NCBI GenBank assembly: GCA_030016385.1
Contig: JASEJN010000004.1
Location: 1-64,000, forward strand
Length of the DNA stretch: 64,000 nucleotides
From: Clostridiales bacterium
Lineage (GTDB): Bacteria > Bacillota > Clostridia > Clostridiales > Oxobacteraceae
Direction of reading: 5' to 3'
Each line of letters opens with the position of its first letter. Within the stretch, counting starts at the first letter, position 1. The translations under genes and the position numbers were made by a program. The notes under the pieces are model-generated. The model did no database searches and was not told the DNA's origin. It saw only the letters and a list, made by a program, of their open reading frames with translations. This document shows positions 1 to 10,800 of the stretch, one piece after another.

Positions 1-74
1 GGCCTTAGAACTTACAAAACTTGAATCTGGCGAATGAGTGTTCAAAATGACATAATCCAAATTACGAATTGAAG
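1..74. repeat. Right half of the dispersed palindromic repeat, cut by window start
   Basis: The first 74 bases match the right arm of the 248-bp repeat found intact at 42176-42423 and 58332-58579, beginning at GGCCTTAGAACTTACAAAAC and ending near GAATTGAAG. The left arm, if present, lies outside the window. It sits between an unseen upstream gene and polA. Confidence 0.85.
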
Positions 75-251
75 TTTATTGCCATACAAGTTTTCAAGAG
101 AATCGATGATTATGGTATAATAATGTTAATATATATTTAAATATCTTTTGCAGCATATGCAAGATGTTTTACTATAATTATTTTTTAAAATACAGGATAT
201 AAATAATACCGGTGTCCGGCCTATGATAATTTTGCAAAGAGGGAGATTTCT

Positions 252-2891
252 ATGAAAGCTGAAAAAATGGTCATAATCGATGGAAACAGCCTGATGAACA
301 GGGCATTTTATGCAATACCATCTCTGACAGATTCAAAGGGTGAGTGCACTAATGCCGTTTATGGGTTTACAAATATGCTTTTAAGGATAATAAGTGAAGA
401 AAAGCCTGAATATATGGCGGTCGCATTTGACAGAAAAGCTCCGACATTCAGGCATAAAGCATATACCGAATACAAAGCGGGAAGAAAGAAGATGCCCCCT
501 GACTTAAATTCGCAATTTCCCATAATAAAAAAAGTGCTTAAGGCATTTAATATCGGTATATATGAAATAGACGGATATGAAGCCGACGATATAATAGGGA
601 CGGTCGCAAAAAAATGCGAGAAGGAACTGGATGTGACGATATATACGGGAGACAGGGATGCTCTTCAGCTTATATCCGATCATACAAAGGTTGCAATCAC
701 CAAGAGAGGCATAACTGATATCGATATATATGATTCTGACAAGATGATGGATAAATATAATGCAACTCCAAGGCAGTTTATAGATATAAAGGGCCTTATG
801 GGTGATGCTTCCGATAATATCCCGGGAGTTCCAGGCATTGGAGAGAAAACTGCCATAAGGCTTATAGATGAGTTTAAAAGCATTGAAGGCATACTGGAAA
901 ACATAGATACTATAAAAAGTGCCAAGATCAAAAAATTGATGATAGAATATGCGGAGCAGGCATTATTCAGCAAAAAGTTAGCAACGATCGTAACAGATGT
1001 TCCTATAGAATTTAATATAAACGAAATGAGATTGAAGGAAGCAGACAGACAAAATCTATTATCTGTTTTCCGGGAACTTGAATTCAAAAGCCTTATCGAA
1101 AAAATGGAATTGAATAAAGGCACATCGTCTGAAAATTTAAGTACTGTGGACTGTAAGATAGCAGACAGGAAAGATATAGAAAAGCTGATTCAAGATGTGA
1201 AGCGTTCAAAGAGATTCTCAATCGTATTTATTATAAGGGGCACTGACTTTTATAATACCGATATCGAAGGAATAGGCATATCAAATGATGGTAATAGCGC
1301 TTTATTTATAAAGCCTGATCATGAATATATAGAAATGCTTAAGGATATTTTGGAAGATGAAAATATAAAAAAGTACAGCCATAACGCAAAAGATGGATAT
1401 GTAAGCTTAAATAAACACGGTATCGACTTAAAGGGGTTGGAATTTGATACCGCCATCGCATCATACTTATTAAATCCTTCTGAAAGTACCTATAATATAG
1501 ATGAGCTGTTAAGGCGCTTTTTGAATATAGATATAAAACCCGAAAAAGAGATTCAAAAAGAGATTAAAGACGGGGCCGACCGGAGTATCATATGCAGTTA
1601 TTTGTGTACAGAGGCAGCAGGTGTGTTTAAACTTACGGATATATTAAAAAAGAAGGTATCGGAAAGCGGTATGGATTTTCTGTATTATAATGTAGAAAAT
1701 CCATTGATAGAAGTATTGGCAAGCATGGAAATCACGGGATTTAAAGTTGATAAGAATATTTTGCTTAAATTATCGGATGAATTTGGAAGCGAAATAGATC
1801 AGTTGACGGCAGATATATATAAAATGTCGGGTGAGGAATTCAATATTAATTCTCCAAAACAGCTTGGGCATATATTATTTGACAAGTTAAAGCTCCCTGT
1901 GATAAAAAAGACAAAGACAGGATATTCTACGGATGCCGAGGTTCTTGAAAAGTTAGCTCCGCAAAATGAGATAGTAAAAAAATTGCTCGATTACAGGCAA
2001 ATTATGAAATTAAAATCCACATATGTAGATGGGCTTCTACACATTGTAAATGAAGACGGGAGGATTCATTCGAGTTTTAATCAGACAGTTACTGCGACGG
2101 GAAGGATCAGCAGTACGGAGCCAAATCTTCAGAATATACCCGTAAGGCTTGAAATAGGCAAGAGGATAAGGAAGGTATTTATTCCATCAAATGATGAATG
2201 CCGAATACTTTCAGGTGATTATTCACAGATTGAGCTCAGGGTGCTTGCACATATTTCAAAGGATAGAAATTTAATGGATGCATTTTATAATGGATTGGAC
2301 ATACACAGAAAGACAGCGTCAGAAGTATTTGGCGTTCCGATGGATGAAGTTACGTCTACCATGAGAAGCAGGGCAAAAGCTGTAAATTTCGGGATCATAT
2401 ATGGCATAAGCGATTTCGGGCTGGCCAAGGACATTGGAATAAGCAGGAAGGAAGCAAAAACATATATAGATAATTATTTGAATAAATACAGCGGTGTAAA
2501 AAGTTATATGGAAGGCATAGTAAAAAAGGCTAAAAAAGATGGTTTTGTTACAACGATTTTGAACAGGCGAAGGTTCATACCCGAGATTAAATCTTCAAAC
2601 TACACGGTAAGATCCTTCGGTGAAAGATTGGCAATGAATACGCCGATTCAAGGCAGTGCAGCCGATATCATAAAGATAGCCATGGTAAAAGTTTATTACA
2701 GGCTAAAGGAGAGAGGCCTTAAATCCAAATTGATACTACAGGTGCATGATGAACTTATTGTGGATGTTTATAAGGATGAATTAGATGCAGTCAAGGAGAT
2801 TATAAAGGATAGCATGGAGAATGCCTTTAAATTGGATGTACCTTTGAAAGTTGATATTAATTCGGGAAACAACTGGATGGAGGCCAAGTAG
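252..2891 (+). CDS. polA: DNA polymerase I
   Basis: Family A polymerase for Okazaki-fragment maturation and repair synthesis. Residues 1 to about 290 form the 5'-3' nuclease (MVIIDGN start, YEADDIIG, GDRDALQL, and helix-hairpin-helix GVPGIGEKTA). Residues about 300-480 are a 3'-5' exonuclease-like fold in which the usual D-x-E metal motif is not seen (FSIVFIIRGT at that place), so proofreading is probably lost, as in Bacillus-type enzymes. The polymerase part carries motif A (GDYSQIELR, near 655), motif B (RAKAVNFGIIYG, near 706) and motif C (VHDELIVD, near 831). Length of 879 aa is normal. The ATG follows GAGGGAGA. coaE starts five bases after the stop, so the two are cotranscribed. Confidence 0.98.
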   Translation: MKAEKMVIIDGNSLMNRAFYAIPSLTDSKGECTNAVYGFTNMLLRIISEEKPEYMAVAFDRKAPTFRHKAYTEYKAGRKKMPPDLNSQFPIIKKVLKAFNIGIYEIDGYEADDIIGTVAKKCEKELDVTIYTGDRDALQLISDHTKVAITKRGITDIDIYDSDKMMDKYNATPRQFIDIKGLMGDASDNIPGVPGIGEKTAIRLIDEFKSIEGILENIDTIKSAKIKKLMIEYAEQALFSKKLATIVTDVPIEFNINEMRLKEADRQNLLSVFRELEFKSLIEKMELNKGTSSENLSTVDCKIADRKDIEKLIQDVKRSKRFSIVFIIRGTDFYNTDIEGIGISNDGNSALFIKPDHEYIEMLKDILEDENIKKYSHNAKDGYVSLNKHGIDLKGLEFDTAIASYLLNPSESTYNIDELLRRFLNIDIKPEKEIQKEIKDGADRSIICSYLCTEAAGVFKLTDILKKKVSESGMDFLYYNVENPLIEVLASMEITGFKVDKNILLKLSDEFGSEIDQLTADIYKMSGEEFNINSPKQLGHILFDKLKLPVIKKTKTGYSTDAEVLEKLAPQNEIVKKLLDYRQIMKLKSTYVDGLLHIVNEDGRIHSSFNQTVTATGRISSTEPNLQNIPVRLEIGKRIRKVFIPSNDECRILSGDYSQIELRVLAHISKDRNLMDAFYNGLDIHRKTASEVFGVPMDEVTSTMRSRAKAVNFGIIYGISDFGLAKDIGISRKEAKTYIDNYLNKYSGVKSYMEGIVKKAKKDGFVTTILNRRRFIPEIKSSNYTVRSFGERLAMNTPIQGSAADIIKIAMVKVYYRLKERGLKSKLILQVHDELIVDVYKDELDAVKEIIKDSMENAFKLDVPLKVDINSGNNWMEAK

Positions 2892-2896
2892 TAGTC

Positions 2897-3520
2897 ATGA
2901 AAATAGTAGGGCTGACCGGTGGGATTGCATGCGGTAAAAGTACGGTATCTAAAATCTTAAAAGACCTTGGAGCTTTTATTATAGATGCCGACATGGTGGC
3001 AAGGGAAGTTGTCAGGCCTGGGGAAAATGCGTATAAAAATATACTGATTCGCTTTGGATCAGGGATATTAAATCAAGATGGCACATTAAACAGGAAAGCT
3101 TTGGGGAATATTATATTCAATGATAGATATAAGCTTATGCTTCTTAATAATATTACTCATCCGGAAATCAGAAGGGCAGTAATTGATAAGCTAAAGAAGG
3201 TTAAGGATGAGGATAAGTATAATGTTATTATTATAGATGCAGCTTTGCTTTTGGAAGCGAAAATGGATGATATCGTCGATGAAGTATGGCTCGTATATGC
3301 AGATTTAGGAACGCAGATCCAAAGGCTTGTAAAAAGGGATAATATGACTGAGAAAGAAGCGAGGATGAGGATAAATTCGCAGATGCCTGTGGAAGAGAAG
3401 ATGAAGCGCTCTGATAAAATAATAGACAATTCCGGAGACATCGATTATACAAAAATGCAGGTTTTGAAATATTTTAATGAGATCAATACAGATGGGAGGG
3501 GACCCATTGCGCATACGTGA
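2897..3520 (+). CDS. coaE: Dephospho-CoA kinase
   Basis: Last step of coenzyme A synthesis: phosphorylates the 3'-hydroxyl of dephospho-CoA with ATP. The P-loop is GLTGGIACGKST at residues 5-16, followed by the DADMVAREV motif typical of CoaE and a lid region rich in Arg (RLVKRDNMTEKEARMRI). Length of 207 aa fits the family. The coaE 3' end overlaps the start region of the downstream transglycosylase. The polA-coaE-transglycosylase order is common in Clostridia. Confidence 0.96.
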   Translation: MKIVGLTGGIACGKSTVSKILKDLGAFIIDADMVAREVVRPGENAYKNILIRFGSGILNQDGTLNRKALGNIIFNDRYKLMLLNNITHPEIRRAVIDKLKKVKDEDKYNVIIIDAALLLEAKMDDIVDEVWLVYADLGTQIQRLVKRDNMTEKEARMRINSQMPVEEKMKRSDKIIDNSGDIDYTKMQVLKYFNEINTDGRGPIAHT

Positions 3521-4076
3521 TTTAAGGTTACTTTTTATAGCTGCCGTGATTATTATAATTGCCGTTGTAAACTGCAAGTCAATAATAAGATATTTTTATC
3601 CTTTAAAATATGAAGATATCATTAGAAAATATTCACAAGAATATAATATAGATCCTTATTTGATTATGGCGCTTATAAATGTCGAGAGCCACTATAATCC
3701 CGATGCAACATCAAAAAGGGATGCGAAAGGATTGATGCAGATAACTTCGCAGACCGGCGAATGGGGTGCTAAACAGCTTAATATACGGGATTTCAAGGAT
3801 GATATGTTATATGATCCTGATTTAAATATAAAGATAGGATGCTGGTATATAAACAATTTAAGGCTTGAGTTCAATATTAAAGACAGCGAGGACGACATTA
3901 TATTGATGCTGGCAGCCTATAATGGAGGAAGCGGCAATGTGAGGAAATGGCTTCAAAGCGGGAGTTACAGCAAAAATGCCATCGGCTTGGATCAAATTCC
4001 GTTTGCCGAAACGCAGCAGTATGTTAAAAAAGTAATTAAAAATTATAAGATATACAGATGGATAGACAATAAATAA
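3507..4076 (+). CDS. Lytic transglycosylase (SLT domain), membrane-anchored
   Basis: Cleaves peptidoglycan glycan strands outside the cell. One N-terminal membrane segment (LLFIAAVIIIIAVV) anchors a goose-lysozyme-like SLT domain with the catalytic Glu in ALINVESHYNPDA, then GLMQITSQTG and AYNGGSGNV, all diagnostic of Slt70-type domains. The open frame extends back to 3477, but TTG at 3507 has GGGAGGGG five bases upstream and is the likelier start, giving 189 aa and a 14-base overlap with coaE. A strong terminator follows at 4169-4204. Confidence 0.93.
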   Translation: MRIRDLRLLFIAAVIIIIAVVNCKSIIRYFYPLKYEDIIRKYSQEYNIDPYLIMALINVESHYNPDATSKRDAKGLMQITSQTGEWGAKQLNIRDFKDDMLYDPDLNIKIGCWYINNLRLEFNIKDSEDDIILMLAAYNGGSGNVRKWLQSGSYSKNAIGLDQIPFAETQQYVKKVIKNYKIYRWIDNK

Positions 4077-4168
4077 ATCGATATAAATAACTCGTTTAGA
4101 GCTTCATATATAAACAATTGCGTGCCGTTAGGAGCGGTCAGATAGGGATTTATAATTCCTGAAAAATT

Positions 4169-4204
4169 CGGCATAGTCGTTGATATTCGGCTATGCCGTT
4201 TTTT
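4169..4204 (+). terminator. Rho-independent terminator after the polA-coaE-SLT operon
   Basis: CGGCATAG at 4169-4176 pairs with CTATGCCG at 4191-4198 and is followed by a run of six T. It ends four bases before the stop codon of the convergent recombinase gene and may work in both directions. Confidence 0.85.
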
Positions 4205-4207
4205 CGT

Positions 4208-5917
<1,710 letters not shown>

Positions 5918-6121
5918 CTACCTTGAAGAAGTCGAGTTGATTTCCGTGGGTTTATATGAACTATCTGATAACTTTGAAAGGCTTTTTGCATTGACTGTAA
6001 TCAGTCGTTTCAGCTTGGAATATGCACTTTCCTTTGCTGAATCACTTACTCGTGATTCCACCACATAGACCGTACCTCCGATATCGGATTTGGTTGTGCG
6101 GCTGTTACTTTGATTTTCCAT
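5918..6121 (-). CDS. TnpW-like transposon-encoded small protein
   Basis: A 67-residue protein with the pattern GGTVYVVESRVSDSAKES then KLKRLI. This resembles the TnpW proteins that accompany TnpX recombinases in Tn4451-like elements, which are small proteins of unproven function. The ATG at 6121 follows AGGAGGTCACACGAT, a strong ribosome binding site. It sits just upstream of the recombinase gene on the same strand. Assignment rests on my recollection of the family pattern, not on a search. Confidence 0.7.
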   Translation of the reverse strand: MENQSNSRTTKSDIGGTVYVVESRVSDSAKESAYSKLKRLITVNAKSLSKLSDSSYKPTEINSTSSR

Positions 6122-6198
6122 ATCGTGTGACCTCCTATCCGATGTTTTGAAGGAACTGGCACTGAGCCGAATTGATGACTCAGTGCCTAATCCATCAT

Positions 6199-7098
6199 TT
6201 AAGCTTTTATTTGTAATATTTTCAGAGCATCCGGTTGAATTAGCTTCCCATCCAATCTCTCGTAAGCAGAAAAGCCAATCTGCCCCTGCAATGCATATAA
6301 TTCACTTAATTTTTTTATTGTTATTGGCTGACGCTCAATCAGCCAGTAGTATGATAAATCTCCAAATACAATGCTTTTTGCTCCTGCAGATAATGTAGGC
6401 ATATATGGAGAGGTAACTACAGGCTTTCCGAAAATGGTGTTATCTGAAGAATTCCACAGATAACTGCCATTTGTATTTTTAAGGGTTCTAAGAAGCATGG
6501 CAGTATTATCGTGCATGATAAACACAGCGTTATTTCGGTATTCATCTTTTAATGAAAAATACAGCGAAATAATCTCGTCAAAAGAGATAATAGCACTATC
6601 TGCTGTAGTTACATCTGCATCTGCTGTAAGGATACCTGTTGGCTGAGTTGTGCCATTTCCATTAAATAATGCATTTTCCTCAGCCTTGCCAAAACGCTTC
6701 GCAAAATCACCCATCAGATATTTTTCAAGATTAAAGTTCATATCGGTGACGAATGAGCGGTTTAGCTTGACAAGAGATGCCAGCTTGTATGATTTCACCA
6801 GAAACTGTGTAAATGTATCGGCACTTTCGGGGATTGGATCTCCGTCTTCAACCCAATCTGCTGTACCCGTTGAGGGTACCGCTTGAATTTTACCTTCTGC
6901 AGAAGATAGATTGATAACAGTAGCAAATCTGCGGAATATATTCTCCTTTGCCAAAGCAGTGTTAAAGCCTTCTCTGAACTCATCTGGTGCGACATAGGCT
7001 CCTGCATTATCAAAGCCCTCGCTTAGATTTTGATTATTTTCTTCTTTTCCTTTCATAACATTCCAAAACGCTCTATTATAAGTTGTTGATGTTGCCAT
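6199..7098 (-). CDS. HK97-type phage major capsid protein, short form
   Basis: Shell-forming capsid protein. Recognisable HK97-fold features are AGAYVAPDEF, the RFATVINLSS strand, ADWVEDGDPIPES, the LLRTLKNTNGSYLW segment and the terminal YERLDGKLIQPDALKIL. At 299 aa it starts almost directly at the mature part: the N-terminal scaffold (delta) domain of about 100 residues usual in phage capsids is missing. No portal, protease, terminase or tail gene is visible nearby. The ATG has AGGAGGTAAAGGATT upstream. It lies downstream of the primase on the same strand, so it may belong to a phage satellite or a decayed phage-plasmid. Confidence 0.9.
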   Translation of the reverse strand: MATSTTYNRAFWNVMKGKEENNQNLSEGFDNAGAYVAPDEFREGFNTALAKENIFRRFATVINLSSAEGKIQAVPSTGTADWVEDGDPIPESADTFTQFLVKSYKLASLVKLNRSFVTDMNFNLEKYLMGDFAKRFGKAEENALFNGNGTTQPTGILTADADVTTADSAIISFDEIISLYFSLKDEYRNNAVFIMHDNTAMLLRTLKNTNGSYLWNSSDNTIFGKPVVTSPYMPTLSAGAKSIVFGDLSYYWLIERQPITIKKLSELYALQGQIGFSAYERLDGKLIQPDALKILQIKA

Positions 7099-7130
7099 AA
7101 TCCTTTACCTCCTAAATTAAAATGGATTGT

Positions 7131-7230
7131 GGGGTATATACCCCGTTTGAAACCGCGTTTTTTTATGCGTTGCCCCACGCCCGTTGTCCAGATGAAAAAG
7201 TGTGGAGATTTGACCTCCCCTAGGGGCAGG
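7131..7230. promoter_or_regulatory. Two palindromes upstream of the capsid gene
   Basis: GGGGTATATACCCC at 7131-7144 is a perfect 14-bp palindrome 33 bases upstream of the capsid start. A second one, CCCCTAGGGG at 7217-7226, is embedded in a longer ACCT/AGGT hairpin. Either could be an operator or part of a leader hairpin; the sequence does not decide. Confidence 0.4.
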
Positions 7231-7277
7231 TATTAACACATGGAGTTGTATCCATTGTTTTCACTGGTTTTAAGCTT

Positions 7278-7365
7278 TGTAGCAAGATGTAGCAGGTAAA
7301 AACTAAACTCTCTATACGAGAGCGATTTTTTATATAACCTGTTTTTCTTGCTACAAGCTGCTACA
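7278..7365. repeat. Four TGTAGCA repeats, candidate replication origin
   Basis: TGTAGCA occurs at 7278 and 7288 on the plus strand, and its complement TGCTACA at 7349 and 7359. Within each pair the spacing is exactly 10 bp, one helical turn, and the pairs face each other. Between them lie a small CTCT/GAGAG hairpin and an AT-rich stretch (ATTTTTTATATAA). The block begins right after the stop codon of a P4-type primase-helicase. Such enzymes bind repeats at their own origins, so this is a plausible origin; the function is inferred. Confidence 0.5.
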
Positions 7366-7371
7366 CTGTGT

Positions 7372-9696
7372 TTAAATAAGAAGAAATTCTTCTTCAGTCA
7401 GCTTATATCCGATAAGCATTGTGGTCATTCCACCACCAGAACGTGGTCGTTTCCGTTCTACACGGGCGATAGCTGTTAATGCTTGTTTGAAGTTTCTTGC
7501 ATTCTCCGAATAACATCCATTGGCACTGCACCAACGCTGATACCGGGCATACACTTCGGATGTCCGCACCTCACTATTAGGACTTTCCTCCAAGGCATCC
7601 TCGAAAAATAATGCTATTTTATCGCTGTCACGCTTATAAGCCTCTGTTGCTGTCTTAACGGAATCAGGTAAAATCAAGCCCTCCTTCTTTAACAGCTGAT
7701 AGCCTTCAATTAGCCAGTTGAGGATAGCACTCTGATTCTTCGGTTTGGCGAATTCACGTTTTAGGTTTTTATCCTGCTCGCTTTCATCGAAGTGTCGTTC
7801 AAAAGGAATAATCACCACTCTGCCACTAGAAAACAGCGTCATATCCGTAATAACGGGCAGATAATTGGTGTTGATATACAGCTTAAACTTTGGCGAAAAG
7901 TCAAAAGAATTCTCATGTAGAAACCTTGCGTTAATGGTGTCACCACCCGTCATGCTTTTTACCTGTGCAGCATTTAAGACAAGTCCTCTGCTAGGTTCGG
8001 AGATATTCACAAAGCGTACTCCTGCAAGCCGGGCAATATCTTCACTTGGACTTGAACTGTTATTGTTCTTTTTCAGACTGATAGTCTCTGGCCTTGCGGT
8101 ACAGCCATAACTGCCTAATACCTTAAGAATGCTCTCACATAGCGTACCTTTACCATTTCGAGTTGTAGCACCATAGAGAACAAACAGGCATTCATACCGA
8201 GTGTCTCCGCTGATACTGTAGCCAAAGGCCTTTTGGAGGAATTTTGCCTTTTCCTCATCTCCGCTCATAATCTCATGAATAAATCTATCCCATCGCTCAC
8301 TTTTTGCTTCTGGATCATACTTAACACCAGATATCTTTGTGAGTCTGTCCTCGCTGTTGTGGGGATGAAAATCCATGGATGTTAAAAACAATGTTCCATT
8401 GGCACAGTTGAGCATAAGCGGGTCTTGGTCAAATTCAGCCATTGATATGGGATATACGCTCTGTGCATCCTTAAGCACCGTTTCCCTGTACCTTCTTGAC
8501 TGCCATTTTCGGCAATAGTCAATGTATGCCTTTCTTTGATGTTCATCTTGAATAGTCAAAGCATAGGTTAGCAGTTGATTAGCCAATGATTTACACATTT
8601 CCATTACTTTTAGATTACCGACATCAGGAATCCAAATGCCATTCTCGTAGCAAAACCACATTTTCCTTTCAGGAACATAGCGGGCAAAAGATTTATAATA
8701 ATCAGCAAACAGCCTGCTTGCCCCAATATCCGTCCAAGGGTAGCGATTGTTACTCTCAGGCTTAAAGTCAGCAAGGGAACATTCTCCAAAATCTTCTGTA
8801 GCTGATGAACGCTTACCACCTAGTTTGTATATTTCAGTAGCATTTGCGATAGCTTTTTCTATGGTTATCATTCCATAAGTACTACCGGACTGCGGTCTAT
8901 TCCATTTATCTCGCATTAGGCCGCTCTGCCGGAAAAGTCTGTCTATCTGTCCAATATCTCTGCCACACCAAAATGCCAGCATACCGCAAAGTGCCAAATC
9001 AGCTTCACTGGCAGAAGCATAACCAGATGTATCTCCCTGCCATAATGCTTTGAACCTTTCTCCGTTTGCCGATTTTAAAGCCTTCTCAATAACAGACTTG
9101 TCAGACAGATAGGATTGGCTTTCTCTATCCAGAATTTGCTTCACAGGGGTAGGACGTAGCATATACTTGTCTAGTATCATCTGAAGCTCATTCGATTTCT
9201 CCGCTATATCACCATCTGCAAATACATTGCCTGTTACGGTAACAAAGCGGTTTGTTGCTCCAGCCACATAGACCTCAACTCCCAGCTTTCTGTTGTTGAT
9301 ATAGTATTTTGTTTTGTCAAAGTTAAAGCCTGTGGCCTTAAAGAAAATATGAAGCCCTTTTCCAGATGGACTGTGTTCCATATAGCAACCCCTAAAAGCC
9401 TCTACAACATTTTGGGCAACAGGCTTAAGCTTACCGCTGCTATCAAAGCAATCATCTAAGTCGATAACACATATGTCATTACCCACCAAAAATCCCATAC
9501 CGTCATAATCACTTATAGCAGCTATCGCCGAACTAAAATCTTTAAATGTACCACGTTGATTTGGTTTTGCCCTTTTTCTCGTTACTGGGTTATAGGGAAC
9601 TTTGGTCTTTTTACCACTTCGCTCTTCATATTTCCAACAGCAAAACTGTGGCTTATCTTTAAGCATCTGCGGCAAGTTATCATATTGTGTTTTCAG
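7372..9696 (-). CDS. P4-type primase-helicase
   Basis: Starts and unwinds DNA at an element origin. The N-terminal primase-polymerase domain has WKYE, then GMGFLVG and VIDLDD, with the metal-binding acidic residues near 80. The C-terminal part is a D5/P4-like superfamily 3 helicase with Walker A in TTRNGKGT near residue 510 and a winged-helix tail. ATG/TTG reading would start at 9675, but no ribosome binding site precedes it. A CTG at 9694-9696 lies in frame directly after a stop and eight bases after a perfect AAGGAGG, so I take CTG as the start, giving 774 aa. The likely role is self-replication of the mobile element. Confidence 0.92.
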   Translation of the reverse strand: MKTQYDNLPQMLKDKPQFCCWKYEERSGKKTKVPYNPVTRKRAKPNQRGTFKDFSSAIAAISDYDGMGFLVGNDICVIDLDDCFDSSGKLKPVAQNVVEAFRGCYMEHSPSGKGLHIFFKATGFNFDKTKYYINNRKLGVEVYVAGATNRFVTVTGNVFADGDIAEKSNELQMILDKYMLRPTPVKQILDRESQSYLSDKSVIEKALKSANGERFKALWQGDTSGYASASEADLALCGMLAFWCGRDIGQIDRLFRQSGLMRDKWNRPQSGSTYGMITIEKAIANATEIYKLGGKRSSATEDFGECSLADFKPESNNRYPWTDIGASRLFADYYKSFARYVPERKMWFCYENGIWIPDVGNLKVMEMCKSLANQLLTYALTIQDEHQRKAYIDYCRKWQSRRYRETVLKDAQSVYPISMAEFDQDPLMLNCANGTLFLTSMDFHPHNSEDRLTKISGVKYDPEAKSERWDRFIHEIMSGDEEKAKFLQKAFGYSISGDTRYECLFVLYGATTRNGKGTLCESILKVLGSYGCTARPETISLKKNNNSSSPSEDIARLAGVRFVNISEPSRGLVLNAAQVKSMTGGDTINARFLHENSFDFSPKFKLYINTNYLPVITDMTLFSSGRVVIIPFERHFDESEQDKNLKREFAKPKNQSAILNWLIEGYQLLKKEGLILPDSVKTATEAYKRDSDKIALFFEDALEESPNSEVRTSEVYARYQRWCSANGCYSENARNFKQALTAIARVERKRPRSGGGMTTMLIGYKLTEEEFLLI

Positions 9697-9960
9697 TTAT
9701 TTCACCTCCTTGCCTTTTATAAATGACCCGAAACGCTACTGTTCCAGAGGGTTTGCCTTGTTTGACACAACCTCGTTATCTTACAAGGATTACGCTCGGA
9801 ATTATCGTCATGGCATATTCTGCTTGAAGTATCTCTTGCATTTCGGGGTATTCAGTTGTCAAGGAACAGTGAGAGAAAAACTATGTTTTCATTGATTGTT
9901 CATGAGAAAGGCAGATCCACAGAGTTTGCTAAGGTAATTTCCTCTCATCCTCCACAGGCC

Positions 9961-10083
9961 TCAAACCTGCAATTTGAGTACAGGAACAAATATTTCTGTG
10001 AATTGCTTTCCTCTACTAATAGCCGAAATTATTAACCCCTTAGCTAATGCCACAGCAAATAGCTTACTCGAATGGTCAAGCAA
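9961..10083 (-). CDS. Possible 40-residue peptide of unknown function
   Basis: TTG at 10083 is preceded at seven bases by AGAGGA and opens a 40-codon frame containing LFAVALAKGLIISA, ending in TGA at 9961-9963. It has the strand of the primase and recombinase and lies upstream of the primase. I recognise no family. It could equally be a leader peptide or chance in decayed DNA. Confidence 0.25.
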   Translation of the reverse strand: MLDHSSKLFAVALAKGLIISAISRGKQFTEIFVPVLKLQV

Positions 10084-10193
10084 AGTATTTTCCTCTCACC
10101 TTATAGCCTTGGTAGGGCACATTAGTTGAGGATTTTCTAAAAATATTTTTCTTCCTCATCCATAAGCGAAGAATTCTATTGATTCGAACCCCT

Positions 10194-10234
10194 AAAATAA
10201 AAAATAGCCTGTCTTTTTTCCAGAAAAGACGGCT
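10194..10234 (-). terminator. Minus-strand terminator without an intact gene before it
   Basis: On the minus strand AGCC-GTCTTTT pairs with AAAAGAC-GGCT (10234-10206), followed by ATTTTTTATTTT. The minus-strand gene it once served is not present to its right, which fits deletion of element genes. Confidence 0.65.
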
Positions 10235-10414
10235 GTAATGTTTATGCTTTTGCTCAAATTTGAGCGAAAGTGGTATTAAATTTAAGAAGGCTTAATGCTG
10301 TAGTTTTGGATTTTTCAATTAGACTTTTCGACTTTTTTGTCTAAAAGCTTTAATTCGAACATCTTAAGATAAATGCGTAAATAGAAAATTGTGATTGAAA
10401 TAGACGAAAAATAA

Positions 10415-10719
10415 TGTGAGATTAATTTTCCCTCATGTTTTAAGGCAGATGGGTCCTTTGATATTGAACGGTTTAAGGAATTTTTAAGTGATAAGATTGC
10501 TGTCACAGGAGAGGGTTATGAACTCAAGTTTTTGGGTAAAAACTATGCTCGATTGCTAGCTTCAATTGATACTACAACATTTGTTATGGCAGACGAGGAA
10601 CATAACTCAAAACCAGAAAATATGAACAGTGAAAATATCTACATAAGTGGAGATAATCTTGATGGTTAAAGCATCTCTTGAAGTCATATTCACGTCAAGT
10701 TAAATGTATTTATATTGAT
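10415..10719 (+). pseudogene. Remnant of a type III restriction-modification methyltransferase (Mod)
   Basis: An open frame from about 10415 encodes FPSCFKADGSFDIERFKEFL, then KFLGKNYARLL and IYISGDNLDG. These are the N-terminal landmarks of Mod-type adenine methyltransferases just before the catalytic motif. A stop at 10667 appears because one T is missing: shifting frame at about 10666 continues the family sequence as LKHLLKSYSRQVKCIYID. The expected PPYNTG catalytic motif never follows; similarity ends at 10719. So the gene is both frameshifted and truncated at both ends. No res gene is visible. Confidence 0.8.
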
Positions 10720-10800
10720 ATAATTTTGCAGAGATTGATACAAATTAATTACATTGTGCTTAGGGGCGTGGAAACTCAAAAAGGGGTGTGCAGGGTAAAA

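Larger units (their letters stand above)
9697..10414. other. Element leader and decayed non-coding stretch
   Basis: About 700 bases without a convincing large gene. On the minus strand it reads as a leader for the primase: TTGACA sits at 9862-9857, but no clear -10 box follows at the proper distance. A motif like TTTCCTCTCA is repeated loosely near 9938, 10007, 10088 and 10147, spaced 60-80 bases apart. Only one weak small ORF is listed from it, and a minus-strand terminator stands at its right end. It looks like degraded mobile-element sequence. Confidence 0.5.

Noticed and set aside
9889..9948. 19-codon minus-strand ORF (MRGNYLSKLC...)
   Set aside because: GGAGG touches the ATG with no spacing, so translation is unlikely; treated as part of the decayed leader.
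10175..10195. GGTTCGAATC on the minus strand as a tRNA T-loop and possible integration site
   Set aside because: The flanking bases cannot form a T-stem and no tRNA body can be traced around it.
10315..10506. 63-codon minus-strand ORF near the Mod remnant
   Set aside because: It is antisense to the recognisable Mod fragment, lacks a ribosome binding site and resembles nothing known.
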